Translations under genes and position numbers: made by a program
From: [Mycobacterium] nativiensis
GTDB taxonomy: Bacteria; Actinomycetota; Actinomycetes; Mycobacteriales; Mycobacteriaceae
NCBI RefSeq assembly: GCF_020172685.1
Contig: NZ_CP083986.1
Span: forward strand, 2,730,990 to 2,794,989
DNA length: 64,000 nt
Direction of reading: 5' to 3'
Part shown: piece after piece, positions 24,353 to 34,780 of the stretch
Layout of the letters: each line of letters starts with the position of its first letter
How positions within the stretch are numbered: position 1 is the stretch's first letter
Notes under the pieces: model-generated
The model's input: the letters and a program-made list of their open reading frames with translations, nothing else
Told to the model about the DNA's origin: nothing
The model's database searches: none

Positions 24353-26173
24353 TCACCAGGTGCCACCACCGCCACCGCCACCGCCGCCCCAGCTGCCACC
24401 GCTGCTGCTGAAGCCGGACCCGCCCGAGCTCGACGACGAGCTCTGCGAACTGCGGTAGGCGCTGATCGACGCGGCCACCACCGTGTCGAAGCCGCGGAAT
24501 CCGCTCGAGGAGTACAGCGCAGCGGGACTGCCGGATCTCTGCACCGGGTACCAGCCGGGGGTGGGCGGTTCGGACCCGACCGCGGTCCGGTATTTCTGCG
24601 CCCAGCGGTCGGCGACGCCGAAAGCCGCCGCGAAGGGGATGTACGCGGTGAACAGGTCGTTGCGGGCGGAGAAGTCGAACCTGTCTTCGCTGGACGAGGT
24701 GGCCAGCAGCCGCTCGAAGCCGGCCGCCCGCGACCACACCCCGCGCCCCGGTGGGGTGCGCCGGGTGCCCACGCCGGTGCTCAGCAGACCGATCCCGGCG
24801 ATAACGAACGCGGCGAACGGCAAACCCCACATGGTCAGCGTGAACAGACCCCAGAACGCCGCAACGGCCGCCGGAATCGCCAACCCCACCGCTATCCGGC
24901 CGACCCGCTCCCACCTGGCCGTCACCATCAAGCCCTCGGTGTCCGCCCAGTCCGAACAGCTCGACGTCAGCTCTATGGTGGCTTCGCTGAGTTTCCTGCC
25001 GGCTTTCACGCTGCCGTTGGCGCGAAAGACCTCGCCGACGGTGGTGACTCCCAGGGCCTCGCCGACCTTGCGGCTCACCGGGTCGAGCGCCGCCCACTGT
25101 TCGGGGGCGCCGGCACCGGTGATGGTCCAGCGTCGCGAACCGCCGGACAGCCGCACCACGTTCCGTTCGGCCAGGTACAACAGGGTGGCGACCAGTGCGT
25201 GGTCGCCGACCGTCTCGTTGACGATGTAGACGGTCTGCACCGGCCCGAGCCCATCCGGCGGGACGTACATCACCGGGTGGCCGGGTTCGGGCTCACGTGA
25301 TCGGCGGGCCCACACATATCCGGCCGCCGCGGCAAGTGCCGACAACAGCGCCGCCACCGCGACGGTCGACACCGAGCGGCCCAGGATCTTGTCGAACCGC
25401 ACCGACCACGGCAGGCCGGCGCGGTCGGGCAGCGGTACGTCCAGGTCGACGCGGACGGTGACCGGGTTCTGCGGCGGCAGATTCGCGGCGGTCACCGTGA
25501 TCCGTTCGCTTCCGGCGCCGGCAAGCCCGCAGGGCGTCACGCCGCTGGTGTCGGCCGCGCACTGCACCAGCCCGGACGGACCGGGCAAGTCGATCACCAC
25601 CCGCGCCCTGTCGATCTTCATCGCCCAGAATCCGACCGCGTTGTAGTAGAACGTCGCCGACGGCGCAGCCCGGTTCGCACCGGCGTGACTGGTGAAGGCG
25701 CCGGATCCACTCGGCGGCCTCACCAGCACGCCGTCAATGGTGTAGCTGATCGAGTAGGTGTGCAGGCCCGGGTCGGCCAGAACGTCCGGGTCGCCGATCT
25801 GGACGACGATGACGCTGCGATCGTCTCGCCACGAATAGCTCACCGGGACGGGTTGATGGTCCATGGTGATGGCGGAGATGGTGGGAATGAGCCGGCCACG
25901 TGGGTCGGTGGGATCGGCGGCCGGAAAGAACCGGAAGATTCCGTGCCGGAAAGCGGGCAGATCCACCGTCAGCACTTCCGTGGCCGTCAGACGGCCCTCG
26001 GCGTCGATCCGATAGGTCGCGGAGTAGTCGGTGATCGTTGATTCGGCGTCGACGGCCGACCCGTGGGTGACCTTCGCCAGGTAGAGCTGGTGGAGCAGGG
26101 GCCAGGTCAGCCCCAGGACGGTCAGCGCGACAAACACCGTCACCACGACCAGTCGCCTGCCGTGCTGCGCCAA
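24353..26173 (-). CDS. DUF2207 predicted membrane protein with Ser/Gly-rich tail
   Basis: 606 residues from TTG 26173, chosen because GGAGGGAG precedes it by seven bases; upstream codons do not look coding. It has an N-terminal TM helix (~9-28), an extracytoplasmic beta-rich DUF2207 domain (YSATYRIDAEGRLTATEVLTVDLP onward), further TM segments around residues 300 and 430-480, and a C-terminus made of Ser runs and a Gly run (GGSWGGGGGGGGGTW). Such tails are typical of the family that pairs with LemA. It probably forms an operon with lemA. Function unknown. Confidence 0.85.
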   Translation of the reverse strand: MAQHGRRLVVVTVFVALTVLGLTWPLLHQLYLAKVTHGSAVDAESTITDYSATYRIDAEGRLTATEVLTVDLPAFRHGIFRFFPAADPTDPRGRLIPTISAITMDHQPVPVSYSWRDDRSVIVVQIGDPDVLADPGLHTYSISYTIDGVLVRPPSGSGAFTSHAGANRAAPSATFYYNAVGFWAMKIDRARVVIDLPGPSGLVQCAADTSGVTPCGLAGAGSERITVTAANLPPQNPVTVRVDLDVPLPDRAGLPWSVRFDKILGRSVSTVAVAALLSALAAAAGYVWARRSREPEPGHPVMYVPPDGLGPVQTVYIVNETVGDHALVATLLYLAERNVVRLSGGSRRWTITGAGAPEQWAALDPVSRKVGEALGVTTVGEVFRANGSVKAGRKLSEATIELTSSCSDWADTEGLMVTARWERVGRIAVGLAIPAAVAAFWGLFTLTMWGLPFAAFVIAGIGLLSTGVGTRRTPPGRGVWSRAAGFERLLATSSSEDRFDFSARNDLFTAYIPFAAAFGVADRWAQKYRTAVGSEPPTPGWYPVQRSGSPAALYSSSGFRGFDTVVAASISAYRSSQSSSSSSGGSGFSSSGGSWGGGGGGGGGTW

Positions 26174-26399
26174 CCGCGGTCTCCCTCCACGCTGAGGAAC
26201 TGTGCGCGAACCCAGCCGGCGCAGGTGCTGATTCTCACACACCGCAGTGGGTTCCGAAGTGCAGAACAACGAACATCGTCGGGCGCGTGGAAAGCGCGCT
26301 GGCAAACAACACGAAGGCCTCGTCAATCCGACAACAATTCGGTGTAAAACGGCCTTTCAATATCGAGGGAAATACCCCTATCCCGTTAAAGTCACCTCA

Positions 26400-26423
26400 G
26401 TGCCATGTGCTGGCACAGCACAA
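26400..26423. promoter_or_regulatory. Overlapping palindromes before the aquaporin-like gene
   Basis: GTGCCA/TGGCAC (26400-26416) and GTGCT/AGCAC interleave about 40 bp before the start codon at 26461. This is the only clear symmetry in the 287-bp divergent region between the DUF2207 gene and the channel gene, which otherwise holds an AT-rich stretch likely to contain a promoter. It could be an operator. Confidence 0.3.
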
Positions 26424-26460
26424 ATTCGACAAGTGCTCGACGGATGAAGGGACCGGATCA

Positions 26461-27138
26461 ATGGCTGATCGGAGCGCCTCGGTGCGAAAATATCTGACCG
26501 AAATGATCGGCACGTTCGTTTTCATGTTCGCTGTGCTCGGCATCGTCTTGTCCGGCACCGAATGCGTCGCCGCCACCGCACTGGGCATCGGATCGGTGCT
26601 GATGGTGATGGTGTACGCCAGCGGGCACATCTCGGGTGGGCATCTCAACCCGGCGGTCTCGATCGCCGCGTATTTGCGGGGCGCCCTTCCGCTGGGTGAT
26701 CTCGGGCCCTACATCGTGGCCCAGTTGGTCGGTGCACTCGCCGCCTTCGGGGTGGGATTCGGGCTGTGGCACGACAAGTACTCGACCGGCACTCTCGACC
26801 TGACCGGCACGATCTGGCCGGCATTTCTGGCTGAGCTGATATTCACCTTCGCGCTGTGCTACATCGTTTTGCACACCGCGACGAGCAAAGACAGTGCCGG
26901 AAACAGCTTCTACGGGCTGGCGATCGGGTTCATCGTGACCGTCGGTGTGGTGGCGGTCGGTGCCATCTCCGGCGCCGCCTTCAACCCGGCCATCACCTTC
27001 GGCCTGATGCTGTCGGGGACCTTCGCCTGGAAGTTCCTCTGGGTCTACGTGGTCGCCCAGGTGGTCGGTGCTGTCATCGCCGCCTACGCATACAAGGCGA
27101 CCAGCCTCGACGAGCACTCCCCCGCCCGTAAGGGCTAA
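26461..27138 (+). CDS. MIP/aquaporin-family channel
   Basis: 225 residues from ATG 26461 (GAAGGGA upstream). It has six TM helices and both half-helix motifs: HLNPAVS with NPA at 63-65 and AAFNPAIT with NPA at 175-177. Standard aquaporins carry Arg straight after the second NPA in the selectivity filter; here that residue is Ile, so selectivity may be unusual (some other solute, or loose filtering). It stands alone, divergent from the DUF2207 gene and convergent with the DoxX-like gene, overlapping it at the stop codons. Absent from the corresponding M. tuberculosis interval as I recall it. Confidence 0.9.
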   Translation: MADRSASVRKYLTEMIGTFVFMFAVLGIVLSGTECVAATALGIGSVLMVMVYASGHISGGHLNPAVSIAAYLRGALPLGDLGPYIVAQLVGALAAFGVGFGLWHDKYSTGTLDLTGTIWPAFLAELIFTFALCYIVLHTATSKDSAGNSFYGLAIGFIVTVGVVAVGAISGAAFNPAITFGLMLSGTFAWKFLWVYVVAQVVGAVIAAYAYKATSLDEHSPARKG

Positions 27139-27524
27139 GCCGCCGACCCCGGGGCCCGCACACCGCCTGGCGCGGGGTGCGGGCCCCGGGCCGTCATGGT
27201 GCCGAACACGCCCAGCAGCAGCACTGCGGGAACAATGTTCGCGACGCGGTTGCGCACCCGCAGGTGGATGCCGACCGCCCCGGCGAAGTACAGCGTCAAC
27301 AGCGCCGTGGTGACCCGGGCGACGCCCGGGAACCGAAACACCGATGCCAGGCCGAGCGCGGTGACGCCCTTGACCACCGGGACTGCCGGACGGATCCGGG
27401 GCGGTACCCGCATGGCGTCCATGTTCGCCGCGACATAGGGCACCGGAATCGCCGAAGCCACCGCGTCACCGGCCAGAAACGCGGCCAGCAGCGCATACGT
27501 CGGCCGCGCCGTCAGAAAATTCAC
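27135..27524 (-). CDS. DoxX-like small membrane protein
   Basis: 129 residues from GTG 27524, which overlaps the slipin stop (GTGA). There are about four hydrophobic segments, with PVVKGVTALGLASVFRFPGVARVTTALLTLYFAGAVGIHLRVR resembling DoxX-like proteins. The C-terminus ends in a Pro/Gly-rich tail that is also the DNA of a strong hairpin serving the convergent channel gene. It is the last gene of the nfeD-slipin operon; the function is unknown. Confidence 0.75.
   Translation of the reverse strand: MNFLTARPTYALLAAFLAGDAVASAIPVPYVAANMDAMRVPPRIRPAVPVVKGVTALGLASVFRFPGVARVTTALLTLYFAGAVGIHLRVRNRVANIVPAVLLLGVFGTMTARGPHPAPGGVRAPGSAA
27148..27190. terminator. Hairpin terminator between aquaporin-like and DoxX-like genes
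   Basis: CCCGGGGCCCGCAC (27148-27161) is an exact inverted match of 27177-27190, giving a 14-bp stem with a 15-nt loop. It starts 10 bp after the channel stop and lies inside the 3' end of the convergent gene. There is no T-tract, as is common in mycobacteria. Confidence 0.6.
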
Positions 27525-28669
27525 GCCGGACCGGCATCGAGTTCCGGTGGCAGCATGGCGCCCTCGACCGGCTTGCGCGCGTCGGCCTCGGCTTTGGCCA
27601 CCGCCTGGGCGATCGCCGGGTCGGTCTGGGTGATGAACCAGTCGGCGACCTCGTCGCTGTCGTCCTCGGACCGGTGCCGGGGCTCGTCGTCGGGCGACGG
27701 CTGGTAGCGAAAGACACCGTCCTCCCCGGGGGCACCGAGCAGTTTGGTGAAGCCCTGCAGCGCGGTGCCGAAATCGCTGGGCACCACCCACACCTTGTTG
27801 GCCTCACCCCGGGCCATCTCCGGCAGCACCTGCAGGTACTGGTAGGCCAGCAGTTCGGGGGTGGGCCGGGCGGCCTTGATCGCCGCAAACGTCTTCTCGA
27901 TCGCCTTGGCCTGCCCCTGGGCCTGCAGGTAGGCGGCGGCCCGCTCACCCTGGGCCCGCAGCATCCGGGACTGGCGTTCGGCTTCGGCGGCCAGGATCGC
28001 CGCCTGCTTGGCACCCTCGGCGGTGAGGATCTCGGACTGCTTCTGGCCCTCGGCCTGTTTGATGGCGGCCTCGCGCTGTCCCTCGGCGGTCAGGATCATG
28101 GCCCGCTTCTCGCGGTCGGCCTTCATCTGCTTCTCCATCGACGCCTGGATCGACGGCGGCGGGTCGATGCTGCGCAGCTCCACCCGGGCCACCCGAAGAC
28201 CCCACCGGCCGGTCGCCTCGTCGAGCACGCCGCGCAACTGGCTGTTGATCACCTCGCGCGACGTCAGGGTCTGTTCCAGCGTCATGCCGCCGACCACGTT
28301 GCGCAGCGTGGTGGTGGTCAGCTGCTCCACACCGACGATGTAGTTGCTGATCTCATAGACCGCGGCCTTGGGGTTGGTGACCTGGAAGTAGACGACGGTG
28401 TCGATGTTCAGGGTCAGGTTGTCCTCGGTGATCACCGGCTGCGGCGGGAACGACACCACCCGTTCGCGTAGGTCGATCCGCGCCCGGACCCGGTCGATGA
28501 ACGGGACCAGCAGGGTCAGCTGGCCGCTGACGGTGCGGCTGTAGCGGCCCAGTCGTTCGATCACCGCCGCCTCGGCCTGCGGAATCAACGCGACCGATTT
28601 GGCGACCACGATCGCAGCGAACAGGACCAGTACCGCCAGCAGTACCAGGCCGGTGGTCACGCCTTCCAT
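27521..28669 (-). CDS. SPFH/band 7 (slipin, QmcA-like) membrane protein
   Basis: 382 residues from ATG 28669. One N-terminal TM helix (~4-24) is followed by the band 7 domain (IPQAEAAVIERLGRYSRTVSGQL to about 180), an Ala/Glu-rich coiled coil (EKQMKADREKRAMILTAEG to about 265) and a variable acidic tail. It is the ortholog of Rv1488 (381 residues by memory). It pairs with the NfeD protein 16 bp upstream, the usual slipin-NfeD arrangement linked to membrane microdomain organisation and protein quality control. Confidence 0.92.
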   Translation of the reverse strand: MEGVTTGLVLLAVLVLFAAIVVAKSVALIPQAEAAVIERLGRYSRTVSGQLTLLVPFIDRVRARIDLRERVVSFPPQPVITEDNLTLNIDTVVYFQVTNPKAAVYEISNYIVGVEQLTTTTLRNVVGGMTLEQTLTSREVINSQLRGVLDEATGRWGLRVARVELRSIDPPPSIQASMEKQMKADREKRAMILTAEGQREAAIKQAEGQKQSEILTAEGAKQAAILAAEAERQSRMLRAQGERAAAYLQAQGQAKAIEKTFAAIKAARPTPELLAYQYLQVLPEMARGEANKVWVVPSDFGTALQGFTKLLGAPGEDGVFRYQPSPDDEPRHRSEDDSDEVADWFITQTDPAIAQAVAKAEADARKPVEGAMLPPELDAGPA

Positions 28670-28685
28670 GGTTACACCCTTTCCT

Positions 28686-29120
28686 CTACAGGACCTTGCC
28701 CACCACCGCGGTGGCTCCGTCGATGTGCATGACCGTGACGTGCTCCCCCGGTTCGAAGACGTCGCCGTCGGCGAGCGGGCGGGCCGTCCACACCTCGCCC
28801 TCCAGCTTGATCCGGCCGCCGTGCTCCTCGACGCGGTCGAGCACCAGGGCACTCTTGCCCTGCAGGGCCACCACCCCGGTTTCCGCGCCGGTTCCGGTCC
28901 ACAGCCGACGTCGCAGGGCGGGGCGTACCAACACCAGCAGCAGCACCGAAACAACCAGGAACACCGCGCCGTCGCACCAGATCGGCCAGTCCACCAGAGC
29001 GCTGGTCGCCGCCGCCGACAATGCGCCGCCGGACAGCATCAGCAGGAACATATCGCCGGTGAGCGCTTCGGCGCCGGCGAGCCCGAGCGCGAAGACCAAC
29101 CAGATCAGGGCTGTCGGCAT
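28686..29120 (-). CDS. NfeD-family membrane protein
   Basis: 144 residues from ATG 29120. There are three to four hydrophobic helices in the first 75 residues, then a C-terminal OB fold (GKSALVLDRVEEHGGRIKLEGEVWTARPLADGDVFEPGEHVTVMHIDGATAVVGKVL). It is the short NfeD form without the serine protease domain. It precedes the slipin gene and matches Rv1487 in length. It likely binds the slipin oligomer. Confidence 0.9.
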   Translation of the reverse strand: MPTALIWLVFALGLAGAEALTGDMFLLMLSGGALSAAATSALVDWPIWCDGAVFLVVSVLLLVLVRPALRRRLWTGTGAETGVVALQGKSALVLDRVEEHGGRIKLEGEVWTARPLADGDVFEPGEHVTVMHIDGATAVVGKVL

Positions 29121-29199
29121 GCCGCCAGGATAGCCCGTAAACCGCCTGTACCCGTGCGGACCGGCGCGGACAGCGTGGACTACTACACTGCCTCCCATC

Positions 29200-30039
29200 A
29201 TGTGGTGCTCGAGCGTCTCCCTGTCGGTGTGGGCCAACGCCTGGCTTGCGGGTCGGGCGGCGCCCGATGATGTCTTGGACGCACTATCGGCTTGGGCGCC
29301 AGTGCAATCGGTGGCCGCCTACGACGCGATCAGCATCGGGGAAGCCGGCTCGGCGTGGTCGGGTGGAACCGACGGCGGCGCGGCGTCGCTGCTGCAATTG
29401 GTGCGCGGCGCCGCGCAACCGGACGCTGGGGCCTGCATCCACCCGGTGTTTCCGGTGCCGGGCGATGTGCGCGGGCTGCCGGCCGGGACGGTGTTTGCGC
29501 GGGAGGCGATCCTCGCCGGGGAGGCCGTGCTGATCGGTTCGGCCGGCGCCGCGCCCCCGATCGGGCTGGTTCCGACCTACCTGGAGGACGACGACTCCCC
29601 CGCCGATTCCGCCGGCGAACTGAGTTGGACGGCCTTCCGGCTGACCGGCATGCCCGTCACCGACCAGCATGATCTGGGTGACGCCGAATACTCGTTGCGG
29701 TCGGCGGTGCGAACGGCCGCCGAAGCCTTGGGGTCCACCGGATCACGCTGGGCTGACTACGGTGTCGAGGATCCGCGTCTGCAGGTCGAGCTGATGATGG
29801 AAGCCGCTGCGCTGCACCGTATTCCCGATCACGCGCCGACCCGCGCGGTGCGCGTGCTGCAAAGTGCCGCCCACGTCGAGGCGATCATCACTGTCAGCGC
29901 CGATCTGCTGGCCGCCAGCGCGCAGTCGTCGACCGCGGTGCAGCGCGCCGTGGATGCGGTGCAGCCGCTGACGCTGGTGGTGCGTTCGGCGCGCAGCGCC
30001 GCGGTGAGCGCGATCCTGCACTCAGCCTGGCGAGGTTAA
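29200..30039 (+). CDS. Conserved mycobacterial protein (Rv1486c-like)
   Basis: 279 residues, soluble, Ala-rich, with no domain I can name. The N-terminus [21 protein letters not shown] and the central [16 protein letters not shown] are typical of the M. tuberculosis Rv1486c product. It diverges from nfeD (79 bp apart) and converges on hemH, sharing a TTAA where the two stop codons overlap. No function can be read from the sequence. Confidence 0.85.
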   Translation: MWCSSVSLSVWANAWLAGRAAPDDVLDALSAWAPVQSVAAYDAISIGEAGSAWSGGTDGGAASLLQLVRGAAQPDAGACIHPVFPVPGDVRGLPAGTVFAREAILAGEAVLIGSAGAAPPIGLVPTYLEDDDSPADSAGELSWTAFRLTGMPVTDQHDLGDAEYSLRSAVRTAAEALGSTGSRWADYGVEDPRLQVELMMEAAALHRIPDHAPTRAVRVLQSAAHVEAIITVSADLLAASAQSSTAVQRAVDAVQPLTLVVRSARSAAVSAILHSAWRG

Positions 30040-31064
30040 CCGCGGGGCGACACCACCGCGGTGCAGTGCGATGACCCGCACGGCGCCCCGTTGACCCCGA
30101 AACCGCAACCCAATTCGGCCCGCCCGGCGGCACGCTCGGGTGCGGTGCCGTTGCGCAGTTCCTCGACCAGGCCGCGAGCCAAGCTGGCCAGCCGCCGGTC
30201 CGCGTTCGGAGTGGTCGCGCGGGCATAGCCGATGCCGGCCGCCTGCGCCTGTTCGCGCACTTCGCTGTCGAGGTCCCACAGCACCTCGATGTTGTCGCTG
30301 AGGAAGCCGATCGGGCATACGATCACCGCTCGCACCCGCGAGTCGGCCAGCGCCGCCAGATGCGCCTCGATGTCGGGCTCCAGCCAGGGCACCTGCGGCG
30401 GCCCCGAACGCGACTGCCATACCTGGTCGTAATCGCTGTAGCCGGCGGCAGCTGCGACCAGGGCGGTCGCGTGGGTGACCTGGCGGCTGTAGAGGCGCGG
30501 GCCGTAGCGCTCATCGGCGGCCACCGGAATCGAATGTGCGGTGAACACCAGCCGGGCCGAATCGCGCAGACCCGCCGGCAGCGTGTCGGCGGCAGCGCCG
30601 ATCGCCTCGGCGAACATCGCCACGAACAGCGGATGGTCGAAGTACTGGCGCAGTTTCACCAGTTCCGGTGCCTGCTCCCCGACCGCCTGTCGCGCGCGTG
30701 CGATGTCCTCGGAATACTGATCGCAGCCGGAGTACCCGCCCCAGGCCGAGGTCGGGAACACCGCGGCGCGGCGGATTCCGTCGGCGGCCATCTGCGCGAC
30801 CACGTCCTCGACGTACGGCCCCCAGTTGCGGTTGCCGAAATAGACCGGCAGATCGGGCAATTCGGCGCGCAGCTGTTCGGCGAGCGCCCGGTTGATCGCG
30901 TTGATCGGCGACACTCCGCCGAAATGCAGGTAGTGCTCGGCGACCGCATCCAGGCGTTCCGGCGGGATACCACGTCCCCGGGTGACGTTCTCCAGGAACG
31001 GCCGAACCTGCTCCGGCCCTTCGGGGCCCCCGAAGGACAGCAGCAGGACGGCGTCAATGTCCAC
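30036..31064 (-). CDS. hemH: Ferrochelatase (coproporphyrin ferrochelatase, CpfC type)
   Basis: 342 residues from GTG 31064 ([20 protein letters not shown]), 10 bp after inhA. It inserts ferrous iron into coproporphyrin III in the actinobacterial heme route. Visible motifs: [25 protein letters not shown], the catalytic His in FTAHSIP, and [16 protein letters not shown] Cys in GCDQY plus the C-terminal C-X8-C-X4-C ([16 protein letters not shown]) give the four ligands of a [2Fe-2S] cluster, as in M. tuberculosis. A GTG 33 bp earlier would lie inside inhA. It is the last gene of the fabG1-inhA-hemH operon. Confidence 0.94.
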   Translation of the reverse strand: MDIDAVLLLSFGGPEGPEQVRPFLENVTRGRGIPPERLDAVAEHYLHFGGVSPINAINRALAEQLRAELPDLPVYFGNRNWGPYVEDVVAQMAADGIRRAAVFPTSAWGGYSGCDQYSEDIARARQAVGEQAPELVKLRQYFDHPLFVAMFAEAIGAAADTLPAGLRDSARLVFTAHSIPVAADERYGPRLYSRQVTHATALVAAAAGYSDYDQVWQSRSGPPQVPWLEPDIEAHLAALADSRVRAVIVCPIGFLSDNIEVLWDLDSEVREQAQAAGIGYARATTPNADRRLASLARGLVEELRNGTAPERAAGRAELGCGFGVNGAPCGSSHCTAVVSPRG

Positions 31065-31074
31065 GGGGCTCTGT

Positions 31075-31884
31075 CTAGAGCAGCTGGGTGTGTGCACCGC
31101 CGTCGGCGTAGACGACCGTTCCGGTGGTGGACGGCAGCCAGTCGGACAGCAGCGCGCAGACGGTCTTGGCCACCGGCGTCGGGTCCTTCATGTCCCAGCC
31201 GATCGGGGCCCGCTGGTCCCAGCCCTCCTCCAGCAGCCGGATCTGCTCGCCGGCGCCCTCGCCGAGGGCACCGCCCACGATCGCGCTCATCGCCAGTGTC
31301 CGGATCGGGCCGGCCGCAACCAGATTCGACCGCACTCCGACCTTGCCGGCCTCGCGCGCCACGAACCGGTTCACCGACTCCAGCGCACTCTTGGCCACGG
31401 TCATCCAGTTGTAGGCCGGCATCGCGCGGGTGGGGTCGAAGTCCATGCCGACGATTCCGCCGCCGGGGTTCATGATCGGCAGCACCGCTTTGGCCAGTGA
31501 GGCATAGGAGTAGGCCGAGATGTGGATGCCCTTGGCGACGTCCTCGTAGGGGGCGTCGAAGAACGGGTTGATTCCCATGCCGGTCTGCGGCATGAAGCCG
31601 ATGGAGTGCACCACGCCGTCGAGCTTGTTGCCCTCGCCGATCACCTCGGTGACACGCTCGGCCAATGAGCCCAGGTGCTCCTCGTTCTGCACGTCGAGCT
31701 CCAACAGCGGCGCCGGCTCCGGCAGCCGGTCGATGATGCGCTGGATCAGCCGCAGCCGGTCGAAGCCGGTGCACACCAGTTGTGCGCCGGCCTCCTGCGC
31801 CACCTTGGCGATGTGGAACGCGATCGAGGAGTCGGTGATGATCCCGGTGACCAGGATCCGCTTGCCTTCGAGAATGCCTGCCAT
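31075..31884 (-). CDS. inhA: Enoyl-ACP reductase InhA
   Basis: 269 residues, the same length as M. tuberculosis InhA. It is the NADH-dependent trans-2-enoyl-ACP reductase of FAS-II, which elongates meromycolate precursors; it is the isoniazid-NAD target. It has the Rossmann [21 protein letters not shown]-site Ser94 (HSIGFMP) and catalytic Tyr158/Lys165 ([10 protein letters not shown]). Ser94 and Ile21 appear wild type. It lies 32 bp after fabG1 and before hemH, the conserved order. Confidence 0.97.
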   Translation of the reverse strand: MAGILEGKRILVTGIITDSSIAFHIAKVAQEAGAQLVCTGFDRLRLIQRIIDRLPEPAPLLELDVQNEEHLGSLAERVTEVIGEGNKLDGVVHSIGFMPQTGMGINPFFDAPYEDVAKGIHISAYSYASLAKAVLPIMNPGGGIVGMDFDPTRAMPAYNWMTVAKSALESVNRFVAREAGKVGVRSNLVAAGPIRTLAMSAIVGGALGEGAGEQIRLLEEGWDQRAPIGWDMKDPTPVAKTVCALLSDWLPSTTGTVVYADGGAHTQLL

Positions 31885-31916
31885 GAAAAGTCCCCTATCT
31901 TGAACTGAACGAGTCG

Positions 31917-32743
<827 letters not shown>

Positions 32744-32758
32744 ACGCCTGACTGGGGC

Positions 32759-33766
32759 CTAGGCGGGCAGACGCCGGTTGAGCAGCAGCGCCGCCAGACC
32801 GGCCAGCGCCAGGATGAACGCCCCCAACCGCAGCCAGCCGGTGCTGGCGTCGCCGCGGATGGTCTCGTAGCCGATCTGGTCCTGCAGCGTGGAGTAGACC
32901 TCCTTGAGCTGGGCCAGGCTGGACGCGGTGTAGGCGCTGCCGCCGGACAGATCGGCGATCTTCTTCAGCGAGTCGTCGTCGACCGGCACCGGTTGCCGCT
33001 GGTCGTTGATCTCCACGTAGCCGTACGCCGTGCCGAACGAGATGGTCGAGACCGGCACCCCCTGGTCCTTGGCGGTACGTGCCGCGGTGAACGCGCCCTT
33101 GGGGTTGTCCGGGTTGGACGGCACGGTCTCTTTGCCGTCCGACAGCAGCACGATGCGGGCCGGCGGTGGCGTGTCGCCGCCACCGATGACCGCCCCGACC
33201 GTCGCGATCGCCTGCAGCGCGGTGAAGATGCCCTCGCCGGTGGCGGTCCGATCGGCCAGTTGCAGCTTGTCGATGGCCGCCTTGGTGGCCTCGCGGTTGG
33301 TCGTCGGAGAGGTCAGCACGGTCGCGGTGCCGGCGTAGGCGATCAGTCCCAGGTTGATGCCCGCGGTCAGCTCGTCGGCGAACTGTTTGCCGGCCTCCTG
33401 CGCGGCGGCCAGCCGGGTCGGCGCGACGTCGGTGGCCCGCATCGACTGCGACACGTCGATCACCAGCATCACCACCGCACGGTTGCGCGGGATGCGGACG
33501 TCGTTGGTCGGGCCGGCCATCGCGACGGTGAACAGCAGCAGCGAGCTGATCAGGAGGACCGCCGAAAGGTGGCGCCAGCGCGTCGGCGACTTGGGCGCCA
33601 CGCTTTCCAGCAGCTCCATGTTGGCGAACCGCAGGATCCTCCGCTGCCGCGCCACCTGCATGAGGATGTAGAGCGCGACCAGGCCCAGGATCACGAACAG
33701 GAACAGGAAGAACCACGGGTGCGCGAAGCCGGACAGTGTCATCGGCCCGAGTAGCGGCAATGTCAT
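32759..33766 (-). CDS. VWFA-domain membrane protein (Rv1481-like)
   Basis: 335 residues. TM helices near residues 17-38, 65-85 and 310-330 surround an extracytoplasmic VWA domain with the MIDAS DVSQS (~105-109), a conserved Thr in the GTATVL loop and SDGKET. It is almost the same as M. tuberculosis Rv1481. It is part of the moxR1-DUF58-VWA set, in which a MoxR AAA+ ATPase is thought to act as a chaperone with VWA-domain proteins. It lies upstream of fabG1 on the same strand, 30 bp after the DUF58 gene. Confidence 0.92.
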   Translation of the reverse strand: MTLPLLGPMTLSGFAHPWFFLFLFVILGLVALYILMQVARQRRILRFANMELLESVAPKSPTRWRHLSAVLLISSLLLFTVAMAGPTNDVRIPRNRAVVMLVIDVSQSMRATDVAPTRLAAAQEAGKQFADELTAGINLGLIAYAGTATVLTSPTTNREATKAAIDKLQLADRTATGEGIFTALQAIATVGAVIGGGDTPPPARIVLLSDGKETVPSNPDNPKGAFTAARTAKDQGVPVSTISFGTAYGYVEINDQRQPVPVDDDSLKKIADLSGGSAYTASSLAQLKEVYSTLQDQIGYETIRGDASTGWLRLGAFILALAGLAALLLNRRLPA

Positions 33767-33796
33767 AGCAGACCTGTCTTGTGCATCGGGGCGGGT

Positions 33797-34780
33797 TTAG
33801 GCCATGCCCGCCAGCGCACCGCGCCGGCGGGACTCGACGAATCGAACGATATCGGCGATCCAGTCCCGGTCGGTTCGCAGCGACAGCAGCGGAGCGCCGC
33901 AGCTGCGCAGGGCGTGCGCAACGTCGGCCCGGTGAGCCGCTGCCGCCCGGGCGAAGTCGTCGCGCAGCTTGGCGTCGATGGTGAACTCGCGGGTGACACC
34001 GGACTCGGTGTCCTGCAGCACCACATCGCCGACGTCGGGCAATTCGACGTCACGCGGATCGAGCACCTCAATACCCAGCACCTCGTGGCGGGCTGCGATC
34101 GCCCTCAGCGGTCGCATCCAGTTGATCGGGCCGAGGAAATCGCTGATGACGACCGCCATGCCACGCCGTCGTTCCGGCCGGCGCAGCGCGTCGATAGTCG
34201 CCGCCAGGTCGCCGCGCACCCCGACCGGGGCCCGCGGAATGGTGGCGATGGTTCGCAGCAGCGTCTGTTCGTGGTTGCGCCCGGAGCGGGCCGGTAACCG
34301 CACCACCTGGTCACCGTTGGCCACCAGCGCGCCCAGCCGGTTGCCGCCGCCGCTGTTGAGATAGATGATGGCCGCCGCCGCCGCAACCGCCAGGTCACGC
34401 TTCTCACAGGTGGCGGTGCCGAAGTCCATGCTGGCCGACATGTCGACGACCAGCCACGTCTCCAGCTCGCGGTCGGCGATCATCTGCCGCACGTGCGGGT
34501 GGGTGGTCCGGGCTGTGACCGACCAGTCCATCCGACGCACGTCGTCGCCGGGCTGGTAGAGCCGCGACTCGCCGGGCTCCGAACCGGGGCCGGGGATCAG
34601 GCCGAGGTGATCGCCGTGCAGTACCCCGTCAAGCTTGCGTTTGACGGTCAGCTCGAGGGTGCGCAGCGCGGCGGCCAGTTTCGGGTCACTGATCCCGCCG
34701 CGCAACATCGACGGTGGCGCGGTGCTGGTTTCCGGGGCTCGGGATTCCTGGGTGCCGCGCCCCGTGCCGGGCTCGCTCAC
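33797..34780 (-). CDS. DUF58 protein (Rv1480-like)
   Basis: 327 residues from GTG 34780, overlapping the moxR1 stop (GTGA). The DUF58 signature RLYQPGDDVRRMDWSVTART is at about 75-95, followed by a VWA-like fold with DMSASMDFG and the SDFLGPINW loop. It is the middle gene of the conserved moxR1-DUF58-VWA operon, probably a client or adaptor of the MoxR ATPase. No membrane segments. Ortholog of Rv1480. Confidence 0.9.
   Translation of the reverse strand: MSEPGTGRGTQESRAPETSTAPPSMLRGGISDPKLAAALRTLELTVKRKLDGVLHGDHLGLIPGPGSEPGESRLYQPGDDVRRMDWSVTARTTHPHVRQMIADRELETWLVVDMSASMDFGTATCEKRDLAVAAAAAIIYLNSGGGNRLGALVANGDQVVRLPARSGRNHEQTLLRTIATIPRAPVGVRGDLAATIDALRRPERRRGMAVVISDFLGPINWMRPLRAIAARHEVLGIEVLDPRDVELPDVGDVVLQDTESGVTREFTIDAKLRDDFARAAAAHRADVAHALRSCGAPLLSLRTDRDWIADIVRFVESRRRGALAGMA

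Noticed and set aside
31065..31097. Upstream GTG start for hemH
   Set aside because: It would add 11 unconserved residues and overlap the end of inhA; GTG 31064 gives the family N-terminus.
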